From Mercurialis annua (taxonomy: Eukaryota; Streptophyta; Magnoliopsida; Malpighiales; Euphorbiaceae), in contig NC_065570.1 of assembly GCF_937616625.2 (NCBI RefSeq), positions 68,041,665 through 68,105,664 of the forward strand: a stretch of DNA of 64,000 nucleotides. The letters are read 5' to 3'. Of the stretch, positions 34,134 to 47,646 are shown one piece after another. A program made the translations under genes and the position numbers. Under the pieces are notes generated by a model. It was given only the letters and a program-made list of their open reading frames with translations. It was not told the origin of the DNA and searched no databases. Position 1 is the first letter of the stretch. Each line of letters begins with the position of its first letter.

Positions 34134-37100
34134 TCATGCACAACGATCCATTGCCACCTGATATTCAGCCCCACATGTGCATTTAATCATATGAGATGTA
34201 CCCTGCAAAAAAAGAGGTCTCCAGGATTGGACTCTGGAACAATATTCTTAAGCAGAAAAAAATAAGCTGCAGTCTTCAAAGATTTGAAGACAATCAGTAG
34301 TAAAATTTAACAACACGCAGAAAATTCCTTGTTTCAGTTGTTCCAGATGTTTAGATGATGAAATTCTATGCATGAGCAATCAAAAACTCTGATAAATAGA
34401 TTATCTGCAGAGGCCACTGTTCAGCTTGAATTTAGCGCATTTTCACAAAAAAAAAAAAAAAACTTAAATAGTATGAATCGTCTATAAACTGCAAAACAGA
34501 ACAGCAAAACTGATAGAAACATTTACCTTGAGTTTGAAAATCTGGTTATGAAGAGATTCCAAATACTCAAGTTCTCCACTCTTATCAGATAAAAGGGCTT
34601 TATATTCCTGTTCGAGGGCTGTAATATCCATAGCAAGAAGCTCGGGCTACAGTCACCGAAAGGTTTACAAAATAGATGAGAGTTATACATGAGAATATGA
34701 GAAAGCATAGAGGCAATAGTCACTCTTCATCAGATTCAGTTCAAAAGAAGTGACAATTTCTTTTGTTCTAATTATCTTATAACTCTATTGATGGGTTTTA
34801 CTGTCTCTACTTTCTAGTGCTACTTTTGTACAAACAATAAACAAATTAATGAATTATTTACCAACTCTACTTTTCTCAATAGTAGAGACAGTACATCAAT
34901 TGGTAGAGGCGGCACTTAAAGGTGGGACATTATTAAGAACAGCAACCCTTGGTGGTTGATTATAAGACCTAATATTTATAATCAGATCCAATAACTGCAT
35001 GCACAAACACAGGCTCAGTAAAAACTAAAAACTAACCTTAAATTCTTTAGCACTGCCCCTTACTTGCTCAATAGATTGCTTCACCTGGATAGCACAATAC
35101 ATCAGTTCTACAAAAGATATAAAGGAAAGAGAAATATGCAGAATATATTTTTGTTTTCCTTGTGGTAGTATCTGTCTTATAAGCACTTGCACACACTGAC
35201 TTGAACAGAAAAATGTTGGTGTCATCCTGAAGCACTCAGCCAGATATAACATACCACGGAAAAGGGTTTCGAATCATATTTCTTTTCCCCCGCCAGGCAT
35301 GAAATCAAAGTGACTTTGGTCAAAAATATAAACAATGAGAAGAACAAATAAGATACTGAGACAGCTAAAATCCTGAAGAAAAAATCTCATTTATTTCACT
35401 GGGGACTTGTTTTGGTTTTGGGATATAGGCACCAGAACTATCAGAACTGAATTGACTTGAACAAGCTAAAAACTGACAGATTCAAGGGAAAAACACCAAA
35501 TCTAATCCTCATGGTACACAAACACTGGAAGTAAAGTTCACTCATATTAACAAAAAAATTACCAGACTAGGGGAAGGACCAAAAATTGAAAATACCACTC
35601 AGTAGAGACATGTCACGTTGACACATGAATGTCATATTAATGCAGTAGAGATCCTAGTAAAGTCACCTTGCTATTTTCTGTAGCGATTTCAGCTCTCATT
35701 TGTGCAACATCATCAAGCTTAGCTTTAGCACGGTCCAACTCAGCCATTAGCTTCTCCCTTGCACCATTCCCCTGTTATTCCAAGGATATCTTAAAAGACT
35801 GTTCTAATTATTTTATTTCATGCGTGAATTTCGTTTACCAGATTGTTTTTTGTGAGGTGGTTATCAATGGGAGGCCTTCCTGCAAGAAAGATAATATGAG
35901 ATAGAAATCACAAACAGTCAACTTTAACTAAAAAAATTAGGCAATAGTTACTAAACTTAACAATACATGAGATTTAGCGAGAAATAAATCTTGATAATAG
36001 AAAGACATGTTACTTTAGTGTTGACAGTTGACTAAGAAGGGGAGTTCATAGAACGGGACATTTGGCTTCTTGCACTTTTCCTTTTATTTTATCCTCTAAT
36101 ATACTTATTGACAATGAAAGAAAATTCTTAACATCAAATTCCTATGGTTTGTGATACAGCAAGATCAGATATTAGAGTTTGCGTACCACATTCAAGGAGT
36201 ATGATTGAGGGTAAAAACAATATTTGTTACATAATTCTGTAAGAACTTAAACTCTCCATCTTAACAAGGGCTTCTTGTGACGCGTCAAACGAAGTTCTTC
36301 CCAATAAATTATGCAATAAGTAGAAACCCCCTAGAATCGACCTTCCATAACTCTTTTAAGTTTAAAAGACCTAATAATCCAGGAAAATTAAAACTTCCGT
36401 TCTTGGGTCAATTTTAGGAAAACTCTAAGTTAAACTAGAGGAATTTTGTGCCAATTATAGCATCTCATGGTTGAGCACGAGTCTTAAAGTTTCTTAGGTG
36501 GAATATCAACACATAATACTAGAATATGCTCACACAACAAAGCCATTATTTATTTGAGATGCTGATTCAAAAAAAAAAATATATACTTCTTTTGCTTAAG
36601 CTTTGAGCTTTCTAATACTTCATAACAGCATAAAAAAATAAAACAGAAATTAGAAAATCTTAATTTGCACTTAACATTTTTTAACATAATAAAAGTCATT
36701 AAAGCTAAATTCTTGATACTCAGCCTTTGGCTTTTAGGATTGTTAGATTCCATCTTAAAACCAATTGGTGTTAAGTGGAGGTGCCCAACCAATATATAAA
36801 CACATGTCCACTCACACACACAACCAATGTGGGATTTCCCACTTTAACACTCCCCCTCACGCGTAGCGTGTACGGGCCGAGCAACAAAGTCCCCCCTCAC
36901 GTAAATCTCACGTGGGCCGGGCCAAACTCAAATTGTGTGAATGGACAAGGCTTTGATACCATGTTAGATTCCATCTTAAAACCAATTGGTGTTAAGTGGA
37001 GGTGCCCAACCAATATATAAACACATGTCCACTCACACACACAACCAATGTGGGATTTCCCACTTTAACAAGGATATAAATTTGTAAATTAATCTATAAA

Positions 37101-40100
37101 AAGGAAAAAAGCAAAATTGAAGTTTGAGAGTAACAAAACTAGAAACTTTCACAAGGCTGACACATACTAAGGGGAAGCAACTCACAGGAGGCAACTTACA
37201 CTATTCTCCCAAATTTAAGTTCTGCAGAGAAGACACCTATAGAAATTAGAACATACTTTGCTACTTCTAATAAGTTATTGTACTGCTTATAAAAGAGAAT
37301 ACTTCTCTTTCCCACCAAATCAAACAACGAAAGAAGTTTTGAGAAAAAATATGGCCATAAAAATTATGCTTCTTATCCAGAACTATATTTGGCAGAGTTT
37401 GGCAGTAACATAGTGAATGATTAGTGAACCCAAGTCTGATTCAATCCTGCATTTTGTAACACGTAAGAACTAGAGTGCAACTTTAACTGTCTCTGTTTCC
37501 TTTTCTGCAAAGAGCCATACCTCCAGTTTCTGCTGCTTGCGCATTAAAACTATCATTGACCTGTATAAAACTTCAAGTTAGCAGCAATTATTTTGAGAAA
37601 ATAAAATTATTTTACACTAGGAGTCTAGGATGACACAACAGTACAATTTCATTTGTTTTTTCATTCAAGCAGTCAAGGAATTGTGTAGTAGGAGCAGCTT
37701 TTACGGAATACATGGCAAAAGACAGCATAGAAGCAGGTATGAATTCACAGGGCGAATAATAAATAGTCATTATTAGTTAAGGCTTTTTCTCTAAATTTAG
37801 CTTTGGAAAGTGATAGTTTAGCCATACAGTTATTTCCATAATTCCAAATTTAGGGATGAAAGGAATTATACTTTTTACAGAATGAGAAAGCCAATAAAGT
37901 TAAATTAATAGACCAATAGGAGACAACACTCCTGTTCTTTTCTAATATCCAGTACTGAACATTTGTTTCTTATCATTTTTGTTCAACTTCATGAAGTCCA
38001 TTTTGCTAAGAAGGATTGGACCTAAAGAACTCAATTAAAACCAGCACAAAGAAAGGAGAACAAAAAGGATAATATGAGTAAAATAGACAGCATAAGTTTT
38101 AAATTTTGTAACTGTAGACCATCATAAATAAACCATCAGTTAATAACTTTTCCTTAAAATTTATTGGGTGATGCTGCCATACTGCCTGTAATTTGTTAGC
38201 TAAAGTTAAGATCTGAAAACAAATTTCTTCAACTAGACTAGACGACTGTATCTTCAAGTTCGTTCGCATAGGGAAGAATAAGTAAGATTTTTAAGGGTCT
38301 TGAGGCACTATTAGCACTAGGTGAATTGCTGTTCTGACAGGTTAGATTTACTGTATTCTTGTTTTTGTTTACATCGTCGGACATGATTCTTTAACTTCTA
38401 AGATATGAGAAACTGGATGCTAATGTTCTAGAATAGATGCATTGTGCTACCTCTTTGCATTCTTTTCAATATGTATATCTTCAAAGAAAATGATAAGAAT
38501 ATAGGAGTTAGAAGGGAACACTAACCCCATGCTCTCTCAATTCTCCACTAGTTTTGTGAGAATTAACCCAGTCCTGCTCAAAGCAAGAGAAAAAAGGATG
38601 TAACTTGCAGCTCAAGATAAAACATGGAATTAAAATTAATATAAAGAACTTAAGCAATCATACCTGTTGTTGCTGAAGCTTATAATTAAGCTCATCTGCA
38701 ACATTGTCATAGAATGCACTGTGGTGGTCAACACATCACAATTTAGTTAATAGATTCACACATACAGACAGTTTACTATAGCAGTTTGACAGTTTACGCT
38801 TTTAATACCTCTTCTGTCTGATTTTGGCAGATAAACTGACCCTTTCTTGTTGAATAAGCTCTAGTGTCTGTATTTTAACAATTTTTCAGTTCTAAAATGA
38901 GAAGGAAGAGTGTAAATATTAAATGCATTGAGGTTTTTTTTAAAGCTCAACATGTTCCCTCATTGTCCAAACAGAAGTCTAACATAACCTCTCATATGGA
39001 CCTTATCTATGACAAATTGGAAGATATATACTGTCAATCTATACCTCCTAGTTGGTGCATTTAACTTGTGCATAAAATTTTCTTCGACATTTTTTTTAAC
39101 AATGATACTTCAATGTTTTAGAGTCAAGACAATTATACTTGGAATACCTGGGAAAGAGAGGATGAATCGGACTCCAAAGAAGCAATTTTTCTCTGTTTTT
39201 CCAGTATTTGTGAGCATACCTTCCCTCTTTCCTGTAACATCTTCTCAGTATCTTCTTTCTGTTTCTTTATTTCAGATTTTGCTGAAAAGTTAAAATGGTT
39301 CAGAATCAGATAATAACAAGAAACAGAAATCACAAGAGAATTCAAATCCAAGAACTTGATTTCATGCACATCCATGACAAGGCTAAATTACAACACTAAT
39401 GAGCAGTTATAAAATTGGACCTTTTAAAGTCATGACATGTCTAATAAGACTTGACACCAGTCAGCTGTTTGCAAATTTCCTCCATCAATCATTGTCTAAG
39501 ATGTTTAAAATCATATATCAACTTGTGCTTTGAACACAAATTATATTATACGATGCCCCTCACAAGCACAGATATTCTACAGCAAAGATTAAGAGTCAAA
39601 GAAGTTTTGCAGGCATTGAGATTCAACCTCACAAGCATTAAATTTCACTCATACTGTGATCACTGACACAAAATAATTAACTTGCTTTTCCCTCCCATGG
39701 CTATTAAACATGTCTGTGATAAATACCAATTTACCTATTCGACATAAAAAAAAAATAGTCATCATATAAATTTCAAACAAAAAATTATTCGGCTCAATCT
39801 CAATTCAAGTGACATGACATCAGCCATTTCCACTCAGTAAAGTATAAGAAATTCCTAAATAGTGTTGTGATCAAAATAAAACCTAAAATAGAGTGTTATA
39901 TCTACCAAACTGAGTGACTGCAGTCAGGTTTCATTCACAATGATTGTCAGAAATTGCAACAAACAACCGTAACAGTTCTTCGTTTTAAAATTAATCAAAA
40001 TGGATCCACAAATACTAACCCATTGATTCACATTAATACAAAGATTCTCCCAGTAAGAACCATTGTATCATTACTATGAACAAATAAATAATAAATAAAA

Positions 40101-40669
40101 ATTTTATTTATGTAAAATTGCATCCTGAAAATAGTCGTCATTTCTATATTTAAAATATGAAGAAATCCACACTATCTTTTATAATCAAAATAAAAAACCA
40201 GACATATTAAAAACCTAATATGAGTAATTTAAACAACAAACACTTTCCATTTCAAATCCCTAACTATGTAAACTGACACAAGCTACAAATTGTCAGAAAC
40301 CGAATATAACAAGTCATAAGTAGATTTGAAATTAATACGTATATATCATTATTGAAAAAAATAAAAGAATAATAAACTCCAAAAACATTTAAAAAATTAA
40401 AAACAGACCAGAATTGAGGTCAGTCTCCATAGTTTGAATTGTAGCAATCAGCGTGTGTTCCTCCACTGATACCTGAGCTGCCTGATCTTCCGCATCTACA
40501 CAAAAAGAAAAATAAATAAATTATTTCAACATATACGAAGGTAAATAAAAATTCAAATGCTTATTTAGCTAGATTTTCACGTAATTAATCTAAAAAGGTA
40601 AAGTTTTAAAAGAGACATACCGTTCATTTGAGAGCGAAGAGTTTTCATGTACTGTAAGTAGTTCTCCAT
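34134..40669 (-). CDS. coiled-coil protein of unknown function
   Basis: Eleven exons were traced on the minus strand: 40669-40621, 40495-40409, 39281-39148, 38867-38809, 38718-38664, 38573-38526, 37560-37521, 35771-35667, 35084-35037, 34646-34527, 34202-34134. They give about 270 residues, mostly heptad-like coiled coil rich in Glu, Lys, Gln and Leu: starting MENYLQYMKTLRSQMN, then EKQRKIASLESDSSSLSQ, LELIQQERVSLSAKI, AELDRAKAKLDDVAQMRAEI, and ending in a short Cys-containing tail (KCTCGAEYQVAMDRCA). All introns are GT-AG and all junctions but one keep phase. The exon 38573-38526 ends in phase 0, while the next (40 nt) fits its neighbours only if read one base later (SMIVLMRKQQKLE). A missed microexon, unusual splice site or frameshift is therefore possible. 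I do not recognise the family; a structural or cytoskeletal role is only a guess. A TRIM lies in the intron between 35771 and 37521. Confidence 0.8.
36741..37070 (-). mobile_element. TRIM (miniature LTR retrotransposon) with identical 109-bp LTRs
   Basis: Direct repeats 36741-36849 and 36962-37070 appear identical over 109 bp and run TG...CA. Between them, read on the minus strand, are a primer-binding site resembling TGGTATCAAAGCC (complement of initiator Met tRNA) next to the 5' LTR and a purine tract (GTGAGGGGGAGTG) before the 3' LTR. A 5-bp duplication AGGAT flanks the element (36736-36740, 37071-37075). At 330 bp with no coding region it is a TRIM. Identical LTRs imply recent insertion. 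It sits within an intron of the coiled-coil gene, in the same orientation as that gene. Confidence 0.92.
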
Positions 40670-41047
40670 CGTCTTCGTCTTACTATTCTCAGAAACCCTA
40701 ATTTTGCACAACTGGAGAGAGAACTATGAATCAAATACCCTAGTTAAAGCAAGTTTCAGAGCGATTTTTTTCCAAGAGGAAGAGAATTTTGATTATGAGG
40801 GAAATGAATTTGGAGGGAAGTTTTTAATGGTTAAATACACAAGTGGTGTCTGAACCTTTCACAAATGTCCAAATAAGTTCCTAGTCATGTCAAAAATATC
40901 AATTAAGTATTTAATCTTTTAATTTGTTCACTCAAGTACATTTGTTCATTTAGGTGAAAATCAGAAAATAACAAAAGAAAAAAAAGAGAGGAAAAGAAAT
41001 GGATCCATCAAACTGAGTAAATCGTTTCTTCAAGGTCGAAATTCCAA
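40670..41047. promoter_or_regulatory. shared upstream region of two divergent genes
   Basis: The start codons of the coiled-coil gene (40669, minus) and the GDPD gene (41048, plus) are separated by 378 bp, so both promoters must lie here or overlap the genes. The middle (about 40833-40935) has modules like AACCTTTCACAAATGTCC and GTTCCTAGTCATGTC with the spacing of Mutator-like inverted repeats, possibly one half of an old element. No TATA box is obvious on either side. Confidence 0.6.
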
Positions 41048-44000
41048 ATGACGATCACCGGAAGATTAGTAGGAGGCGGAGGAGGAGGAAGACGGCTGCC
41101 GTCGCTGATTCAGAGGCACAACACTAATCGATTCCCTATAAAACTAACCGCTTCTCGCAGAACATTTCGATTGATCATAATAGGACTCGCCTTCATTGCT
41201 CTTCTGCCTCCTATTTTCTTCCACTTCAGACTTCGCAACTTCCATCAAGTACTCTAATTACATTTCTCTCTTAATTTGTGAAATGATGAATTAATTCATT
41301 TTTTTACCAAATGTTTTTTGTTTATATATGAACAGACGCAATTAAGGAAGTGTGGTTGGCTTAACAATCCTCCTCTTGTTTGTGCTCATGGCGGTGATTC
41401 CGCTAATGCTTTCCCTAATTCAGTCAGTATAGGCAATTTCTCACTTTCTCTTTGTTTTTAGGATTATTTTTTTTTGTAATTTATTATGAGAATTTTGATG
41501 AACAGATGGCTGCATATGATCTGGCTATTCGTTCTCGAGCTGATTGCATTGAAATTGATGTTTCTCGTTCTTCAGATGGAGCTTTATTTGCTCTCCATGA
41601 CAGGTTTGTCTATTGTTTTTGTGTTTATTTATTTTCAAATTTTTCAGTTACTTAGTTTTTTCATTTTTTTTTATGTTCTTTAATTATTATGTACAGTTAA
41701 GCTTAATGTGGATCAAAGAAAATGGCTAAGTTTTAGTATTAATGTTTCAGCAGTAAAAAACAAATTAAATATTTCTTTTCAGTTTGCTACTGTTAATCAA
41801 TCTACATTTCTAGTAATTCTGAATTCATTTTCCTCTAGAGAATATATGAAATAACTTTGTTCTTTTTTTGTTGAATTTATGTAAAAAAGACAGCCATGTA
41901 GAAAAAAATTGACGGTGATTTTCGCTATTAGAGTGAATTTTGTCTTATTTTTTACCATTGGGAGCTGTTTCTCTTCAAGCTTTTTATGCAGTCGGGTTTC
42001 TTCTTCTTTTAAAATTGCTTAATAGCTTTATTCCTTCATATTTACAGTCAGTTGATCTATAAAACTCAATATGAACCTGTGGTTTACCTTTCCAAATTTC
42101 CAATATTTCTCCAAGCCAATTAATAGTTTTGTATTTAAAGCATGAGGTTTAATTTTATGTCCTGATCCAGACCTCGGTTCAAAGAGCAACAATTTCGCTC
42201 TTGCTTTTTCAAATATTTGCAATTGAATTCCTGGAAGCGAAAAAAATAAATCATTGTAACAGTTTATTTGAATTTACTTTTGCACCGCTTGGAGGCTTGA
42301 CTTATGCATGACACAGGCAGGGATTTGCAGCGTATACCTGGTCATAATTCCTCGAAAGTTGGTTACTTGAACATGAAAGAGGTGAGAGTTACTGACTTGG
42401 CTATGCTGTCAACTGTAAGAGTTCCTCTATTGGTCATGAATGATAACTAAACAACCATTTAGTAATATCTTGATGTGTTTTATGGCATGGACATATGATA
42501 TGTTGATATCTTGTGATTCTGGTATTAGGTTTCTTCGACTTTCCTTCTGTTCTCTTCACATTTGCTCTAATGAATGTATGCTTCACTTATTAATAATGTA
42601 GGAATAAGAATCGTTGATGCTTTGTGGGCCTTTGTTGGATTGAATTGTGGTAGTTAATTATGTATACATTTTTTTTAAGCGGTTTAGAGGTTTATCTAAT
42701 CTTATCTTTTTAATGTATTTTCTAGTTTCAATTATCTTATTATGAAATAGCATATTATTTTGAGCTCATTTACTATGGTACATGTCTGGAATTGTCCAAG
42801 CTTGAGTGGGAAAAACTATCCTTTGTTTCTTTCTTTCATTTGAATTTGACTATATAAGCGATGTTGATTGAGACTATATGTTAGTTTCTGACTCTAGATT
42901 AAAGAACTACGTGTGCCTCATATCTCTGGAGAGGAGTTTCGTGATCTAAAAGTTCCCAGCGTCGAAGATGCTTTGCAGGTAATTCAGCAGACTCTCACCC
43001 TTAGCATTATAGTCTTGACATAGATGTTTCAGTAATGTTTCTGATACATTTATTCTGACAATTTTCTGATATCATATAAAGTAAAATTTAATGGTTGGTG
43101 CATGATAATTGCATTTTTTGTTGTTTTCACATATTAAAGGCAGCTGAGTTTTTAACTGGCTAATGATTCCTATATTCTTTCAGGTGATTTCAAATTCAGT
43201 GCGGCAGATTATTCTAGATGCAAAAGTTGGGCCTCCATCATATGAAAAGGGACTCGCAAATGATATTCTTTCGATTGTGAGTTTTGTTTTCCTGTTTTTC
43301 GTTTTACCAGACCTCCTTTATGATTTTATCTTTTCTATTTCTTTTTCCTTAACTCATTTATTACATTACACTATATAGATGACAAACAGCAAATTATGGT
43401 GGTAAATTGGTGGGCTTTTTAGTGTGAATTTTAAAATTCGAAAACTCATTCAAAAACCATAGGTTATATGCTTGGGAATTTCAACGAGACTTGAGAAACA
43501 AAGATAATAGAAGGGAGTTAAGTGATAAAACAGAAACATGTAATTTCTTGAAATTTAAAGTTAAAATTTATATAGATAAGATATCACTTTGGTTATGGAT
43601 TTGGCGATTCTCTTTGTTGGTTGATGCATAGGAATGAATATGATAAATTTATGATTGTTTCTGATAGAACTGAATCGCCAAAGAAACTGAGATGTCTAGG
43701 GCTATGGATGATGGTTTTCATCAATATAGGCTGCAAACTCAAATGGTGTTCTCAGTGTCCTTGAAATACAAATCCCTGACACTGAAAATGCTCTTTTCTT
43801 TGTGTTCTGTTTTTATCATCTTCTGAGAACTCTGAGAATTCATTTTGGCATCTATTAAGCTGGAAAGAGTACAGTTATGTCCATGAAAAGGATTACAATC
43901 ATGTAAATGTGAAACTTGCAACATTAGTGTGTTGGTGTGGTGTACACTTGTATGCTGTTGAAAACGTTTTGAAAGTGCTTGAATTTTCAGAGCTGACTAG

Positions 44001-45172
44001 AATACCCAAGTTAGTAATTTCCTTCAATGTAATGCTGTTCAGTAGCTTGGAACTATGAATTTCCTTTTATGTTTACTTAACACTTTAATTTCTGAATAGA
44101 ACTCAACTCTTTTTTAGCTCATATTTCTCTTGTGGTATAATAACCCTTACTATATGATTGCTTAAGTTTTCAGGTACACAAGGCACAGTGTAAGAATTGC
44201 CTTGTTTGGGCTAAAGGTGACGGTTTAGTCAGGGATGTCGTCAAACAATCAACAGATGTTATGGTAAACCAATTTAGTTTATTTCTATGTTTAAGAGATC
44301 TTTTTTTTTCAGAATCTTTTTATGGGTTTCATTTCATTAGTTTCTGTTACAGTATAGTAAATTTTTATTATCTGGGAAGAACATTAAAAATTGTAAGGTA
44401 TTAATCAAACTTGGTGTCCATTCTTGGTTGTTTCTCCGGAGGGAGGAACGGTAACCGACATTGAGATTTGACCTCTTCTGCTGTCTGGGGTCCTTGGTTG
44501 AGTTCAAGAAGAGGCATGGAGCTTGTATAGATAATAAATGTTTGGGAATAGCTTAGCTCTCATTTTGTGTTGAGCTTGCCCTATGTTAAACCTTTTCCGA
44601 CCAATGTAGAGGGCTAATATTAACTTTTGGTTGGCAGCTTAGAACTAAACAAATCCGGAAATTATGCGTGTGTCTGATCTTGTACTAAACTAAAATAACT
44701 TTTTTAGTTATTTGTCTTTGACTAAACTATTATACTAGAAATGATAGTTTGCATCAGTTTTGGTGATGTGTATACTGAGGATTCTTATGTCTTTGTACAG
44801 GCTGGCTATATAGTTATGGTGGATCCTAAAACAGGCAATAGAATGAACTTATTGAGAATGAAGAAAGCTGAGGCTGTTGGTGTTTACCATCCATTGATTG
44901 ATGAAAAAGTAGTGAGAATTTTACACGGGTACGAATTGCGTTTGCAATCAAAACTCAATTAATTGGTTTGTAAAGGCATATCTTGATATTTGCCTATTAA
45001 CAGGAGGAACAAAAAGGTATATGCTTGGACTGTCGATGATGTAGATTCAATGCAAAGAATGTTGTCGGAGCATGTAGATGCTATTGTCACAAGCAATCCC
45101 AGCCTTCTCCAACGGCTTATGCAAGATATTAGAACGCAATGTCGTGAAGAAGGTTTTTCTCTGCAGCGATAA
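41048..45172 (+). CDS. glycerophosphodiester phosphodiesterase (GDPD4-like)
   Basis: Nine exons join in phase: 41048-41248, 41336-41422, 41506-41603, 42321-42381, 42898-42978, 43184-43276, 44174-44263, 44801-44928, 45004-45172, giving 335 residues. The enzyme hydrolyses glycerophosphodiesters to glycerol-3-phosphate and an alcohol, as in phospholipid turnover. A single membrane segment lies at about residues 41-60 (LIIIGLAFIALLPPIFF) after a basic, Gly-rich N-terminus, so the catalytic domain is probably anchored. Catalytic landmarks are AHGGDSANAFPNS (His at 85), EIDVSRSSDG (Glu112, Asp114) and LHDRDLQRIPGH (His127), the usual metal and catalytic positions, and the barrel closes with VYAWTVDDVDSM. 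The exon layout and sequence resemble Arabidopsis GDPD4. The coiled-coil gene is divergent on the left. Confidence 0.94.
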
Positions 45173-45734
45173 TACTTGTATCCTTTCAGTTTGAACTCGT
45201 GTTATTTCTACATGAGCACTTAACAAATTTATGATAGCAGTAACGATCTCTGTGTATGGACTCAAGTTATGTTATAACTACTTCGACCAAATATCTTTCC
45301 ATTTTGGCAGTTCAATGTGTATGATATGTCCATTTCTGTCAATCTTCTTCATTGGACTTAAACTGGTTGAAGAAGATTACAGATTCGGTTTTGAACCAAC
45401 TAATTATTATAGCTACTAAATTATTTATAAAAGAAATTGATATAAAAGTTCAGTGGGAAAATAAGATATATTTTGACTATTTCAGGATTTCGAATTCAAA
45501 TTCGAATTTGAATAGATGTGTATCTGACAATAAAAACAGGAAAAAACTTAAGGTAAAATTCATCCTAACCTGTCCATGTTTTGCCTTATTTTGTTAAATT
45601 AGTTTCTAATAATCAATTTTGATTTTACTAGTTTATATACATTTATTTTTCTTGTTATCTGGTCCTTTAATCAACAGAGTGGAAAGTGGAATTCAATCAC
45701 CATTGTCTAAGAGTATGGAATAAAAAAATAACAA
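45173..45734. other. 3' flank of the GDPD gene
   Basis: Probable 3' untranslated region followed by AT-rich DNA; no gene is seen. The small open frames at 45231-45419 and 45352-45597 have no domain and lie downstream of the stop codon. Confidence 0.5.
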
Positions 45735-46070
45735 AGGATCATTTCACCCCTCAACCTGGTACAAAAAGTCAAAAAAATAACTCTCGAGTGAACAGATTAA
45801 TGGCAGAACCGGATTATTTTCACCCCTCTGACAAAAAAAGAGAGTGGGATTGTTCATTAACTCTAATTAACAATAACTAAACTCTAATTAACTTTAATTA
45901 ATTAAAATTATAATTAGTTCTAATTAATCCTAAAACACAACCGCCGTCGTCGACCTCCTGCCGCCGCCATCAATCTCTGCTTCTCGGCGCAGCTACCTCC
46001 TTCATCCTTCACTTTGTCGCAGGAGCACCTCGTCGACTTTTATCTGCTGGTTGTGCTAAAAAAGTGCTAA
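45735..46070. mobile_element. half of a Mutator-like element related to 12443-13392
   Basis: GATCATTTCACCCCTCAACC, the long CTAATTAA-rich segment and the CCGCCGTCGTCGACC stretch parallel the element near the F-box gene. Only one end is recognised; no partner inverted repeat or TSD was found. Confidence 0.45.
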
Positions 46071-46263
46071 AAAAACTGTAGTTCGGCATTAACATCATAT
46101 GCTTCCTTAAATGGACCTGAAATGCACCCATTTATTTGAAACCTTTGCTAACACATCAATTCCATTGCAATCAACGGATATTAAATATCCATCCTAGATA
46201 ATCGGCATAAGTTAGCACAATATTAACAACATATATAATCAAGCAAATATTATAGTTAGTTAG

Positions 46264-46789
46264 AGCATTTCCAATGGACTCTCTAAAATTGTCAAACTTT
46301 TTAAATTAAAGAGTTTGACAATAAATTAGGAGTCCAATGGACTCTCTATTCTTTATATTTAGAGTAGAGAGTGAAAATGGCTCTCCACATGTAGAGAACC
46401 ATTTTCACTCTCTACTTCATTTTTCAAATAGTAAAATTTTAAATTTTAAAAAATAAGGTGGTTATTTTTACTTTTAAATATTATATTTTTACTTTTAGTA
46501 AAAAAACTGAATAAAAAATTAAATAAAAAAAATTATTTTATTAATATTTAATATTTTATTAATATTTTTTTATGAAAACAAAATAAAATAAAAATTAATA
46601 TTAGAGAGGCAATTAATTTAATATTATTATTATTTAATACTTTTATTTTATTATTAAAATTATATACAATAAAAAACTGATATTAAAGAGTCCATTGGAG
46701 TAAAATTTTAAATATCACTCTTTATTTTTAAGATGCTATTTATTTTACAAAAGATGCTCTTTATTTTAAAGAATATCATTGGGGATGCT
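46264..46789. mobile_element. 526-bp TIR element of the AGCATTTCCAATGG type
   Basis: The left end AGCATTTCCAATGGACTCTC and the inverse of the right end AGCATCCCCAATGATATTC form short imperfect inverted repeats, a tip widespread among plant MITEs. An inner copy of GAGTCCAATGGACTC lies near 46330, and GAGTCCATTGG near 46688. No target duplication was confirmed, so the superfamily is open (hAT or PIF/Harbinger). Confidence 0.55.
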
Positions 46790-47459
46790 GCCAGTCAAGT
46801 AAGTTCTAATCGGTATTCTCACTTCGTGAGAATTGTGGAAAGTTTCAAGTGTTCGAGTTTCCATATAATCATATTTATTTAGATGAAAGTTTATCGCTTT
46901 TACGGAAAATGTAAGGGAATTACTCCCAATTGTATAGCTCATACATGTTCAATGGGCCTCCAATGAATAAAAAAAATGTTTAAATTCTTGTAATGTTTAT
47001 ATAGATTTCATTGAAGCAAAATGTTTTAGGAAATAAGCACTCCTAACACTGTATTAAAATAGTGTCGTAAAATTAGATACACCAAACCTCTGGACAAGAA
47101 ACAACAGTTAGTAGTTGCATTCAAGTAATCCAGGATGGTTGAATAACCTTATTTAAAATAAAAGTGAAAATAACTGTATCAAAATGATACAAAATAAAAT
47201 TATAAAGATTGGTATTATTCGAAAATTCATTTCTGAAATACAAAAACTGCAAGTAATGTCACGTAAATAAAATGTTGCTAGCTGGCGAGTAATTATCACT
47301 TATCATCAGTGCACGTCATGTACATTTTACTTCAACGTGGCTAAATCCTGTTTGCCAATCACATTAGTCCCGTAAAAGATTTGTCCGTTGGATCTATCCA
47401 CTGCTTTAACTACCTTTCTCATTCTCTTCCTCTAGTTATCACGCACGATTCCTAATTTT
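46790..47459. other. intergenic region upstream of the DUF2062 gene
   Basis: No gene is seen. A B-box-like GTTCGAGTTTCC near 46853 hints at a decayed SINE, too weak to call. Confidence 0.4.
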
Positions 47460-47467
47460 TATAAATA
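47460..47467 (+). promoter_or_regulatory. candidate TATA box of the DUF2062 gene
   Basis: TATAAATA lies 180 bp before the ATG at 47647, compatible with a 5' leader of about 150 nt. Motif and position only. Confidence 0.45.
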
Positions 47468-47646
47468 ATATTGTAATTTTATCACTGGATTCCTTGTTTA
47501 TTTAATTTGTTTTTTTAGTGAACCAAGAAAGGAATCTCTGTTTAATTGTGTTGTTGTCTGGAGAATTAAATTAATTTAGAATGATGATTTGTCCGATTCA
47601 AGATTCAAATTGAAAAGGAAATTGGAGTTGTAGTTGAAGTAGCTCA

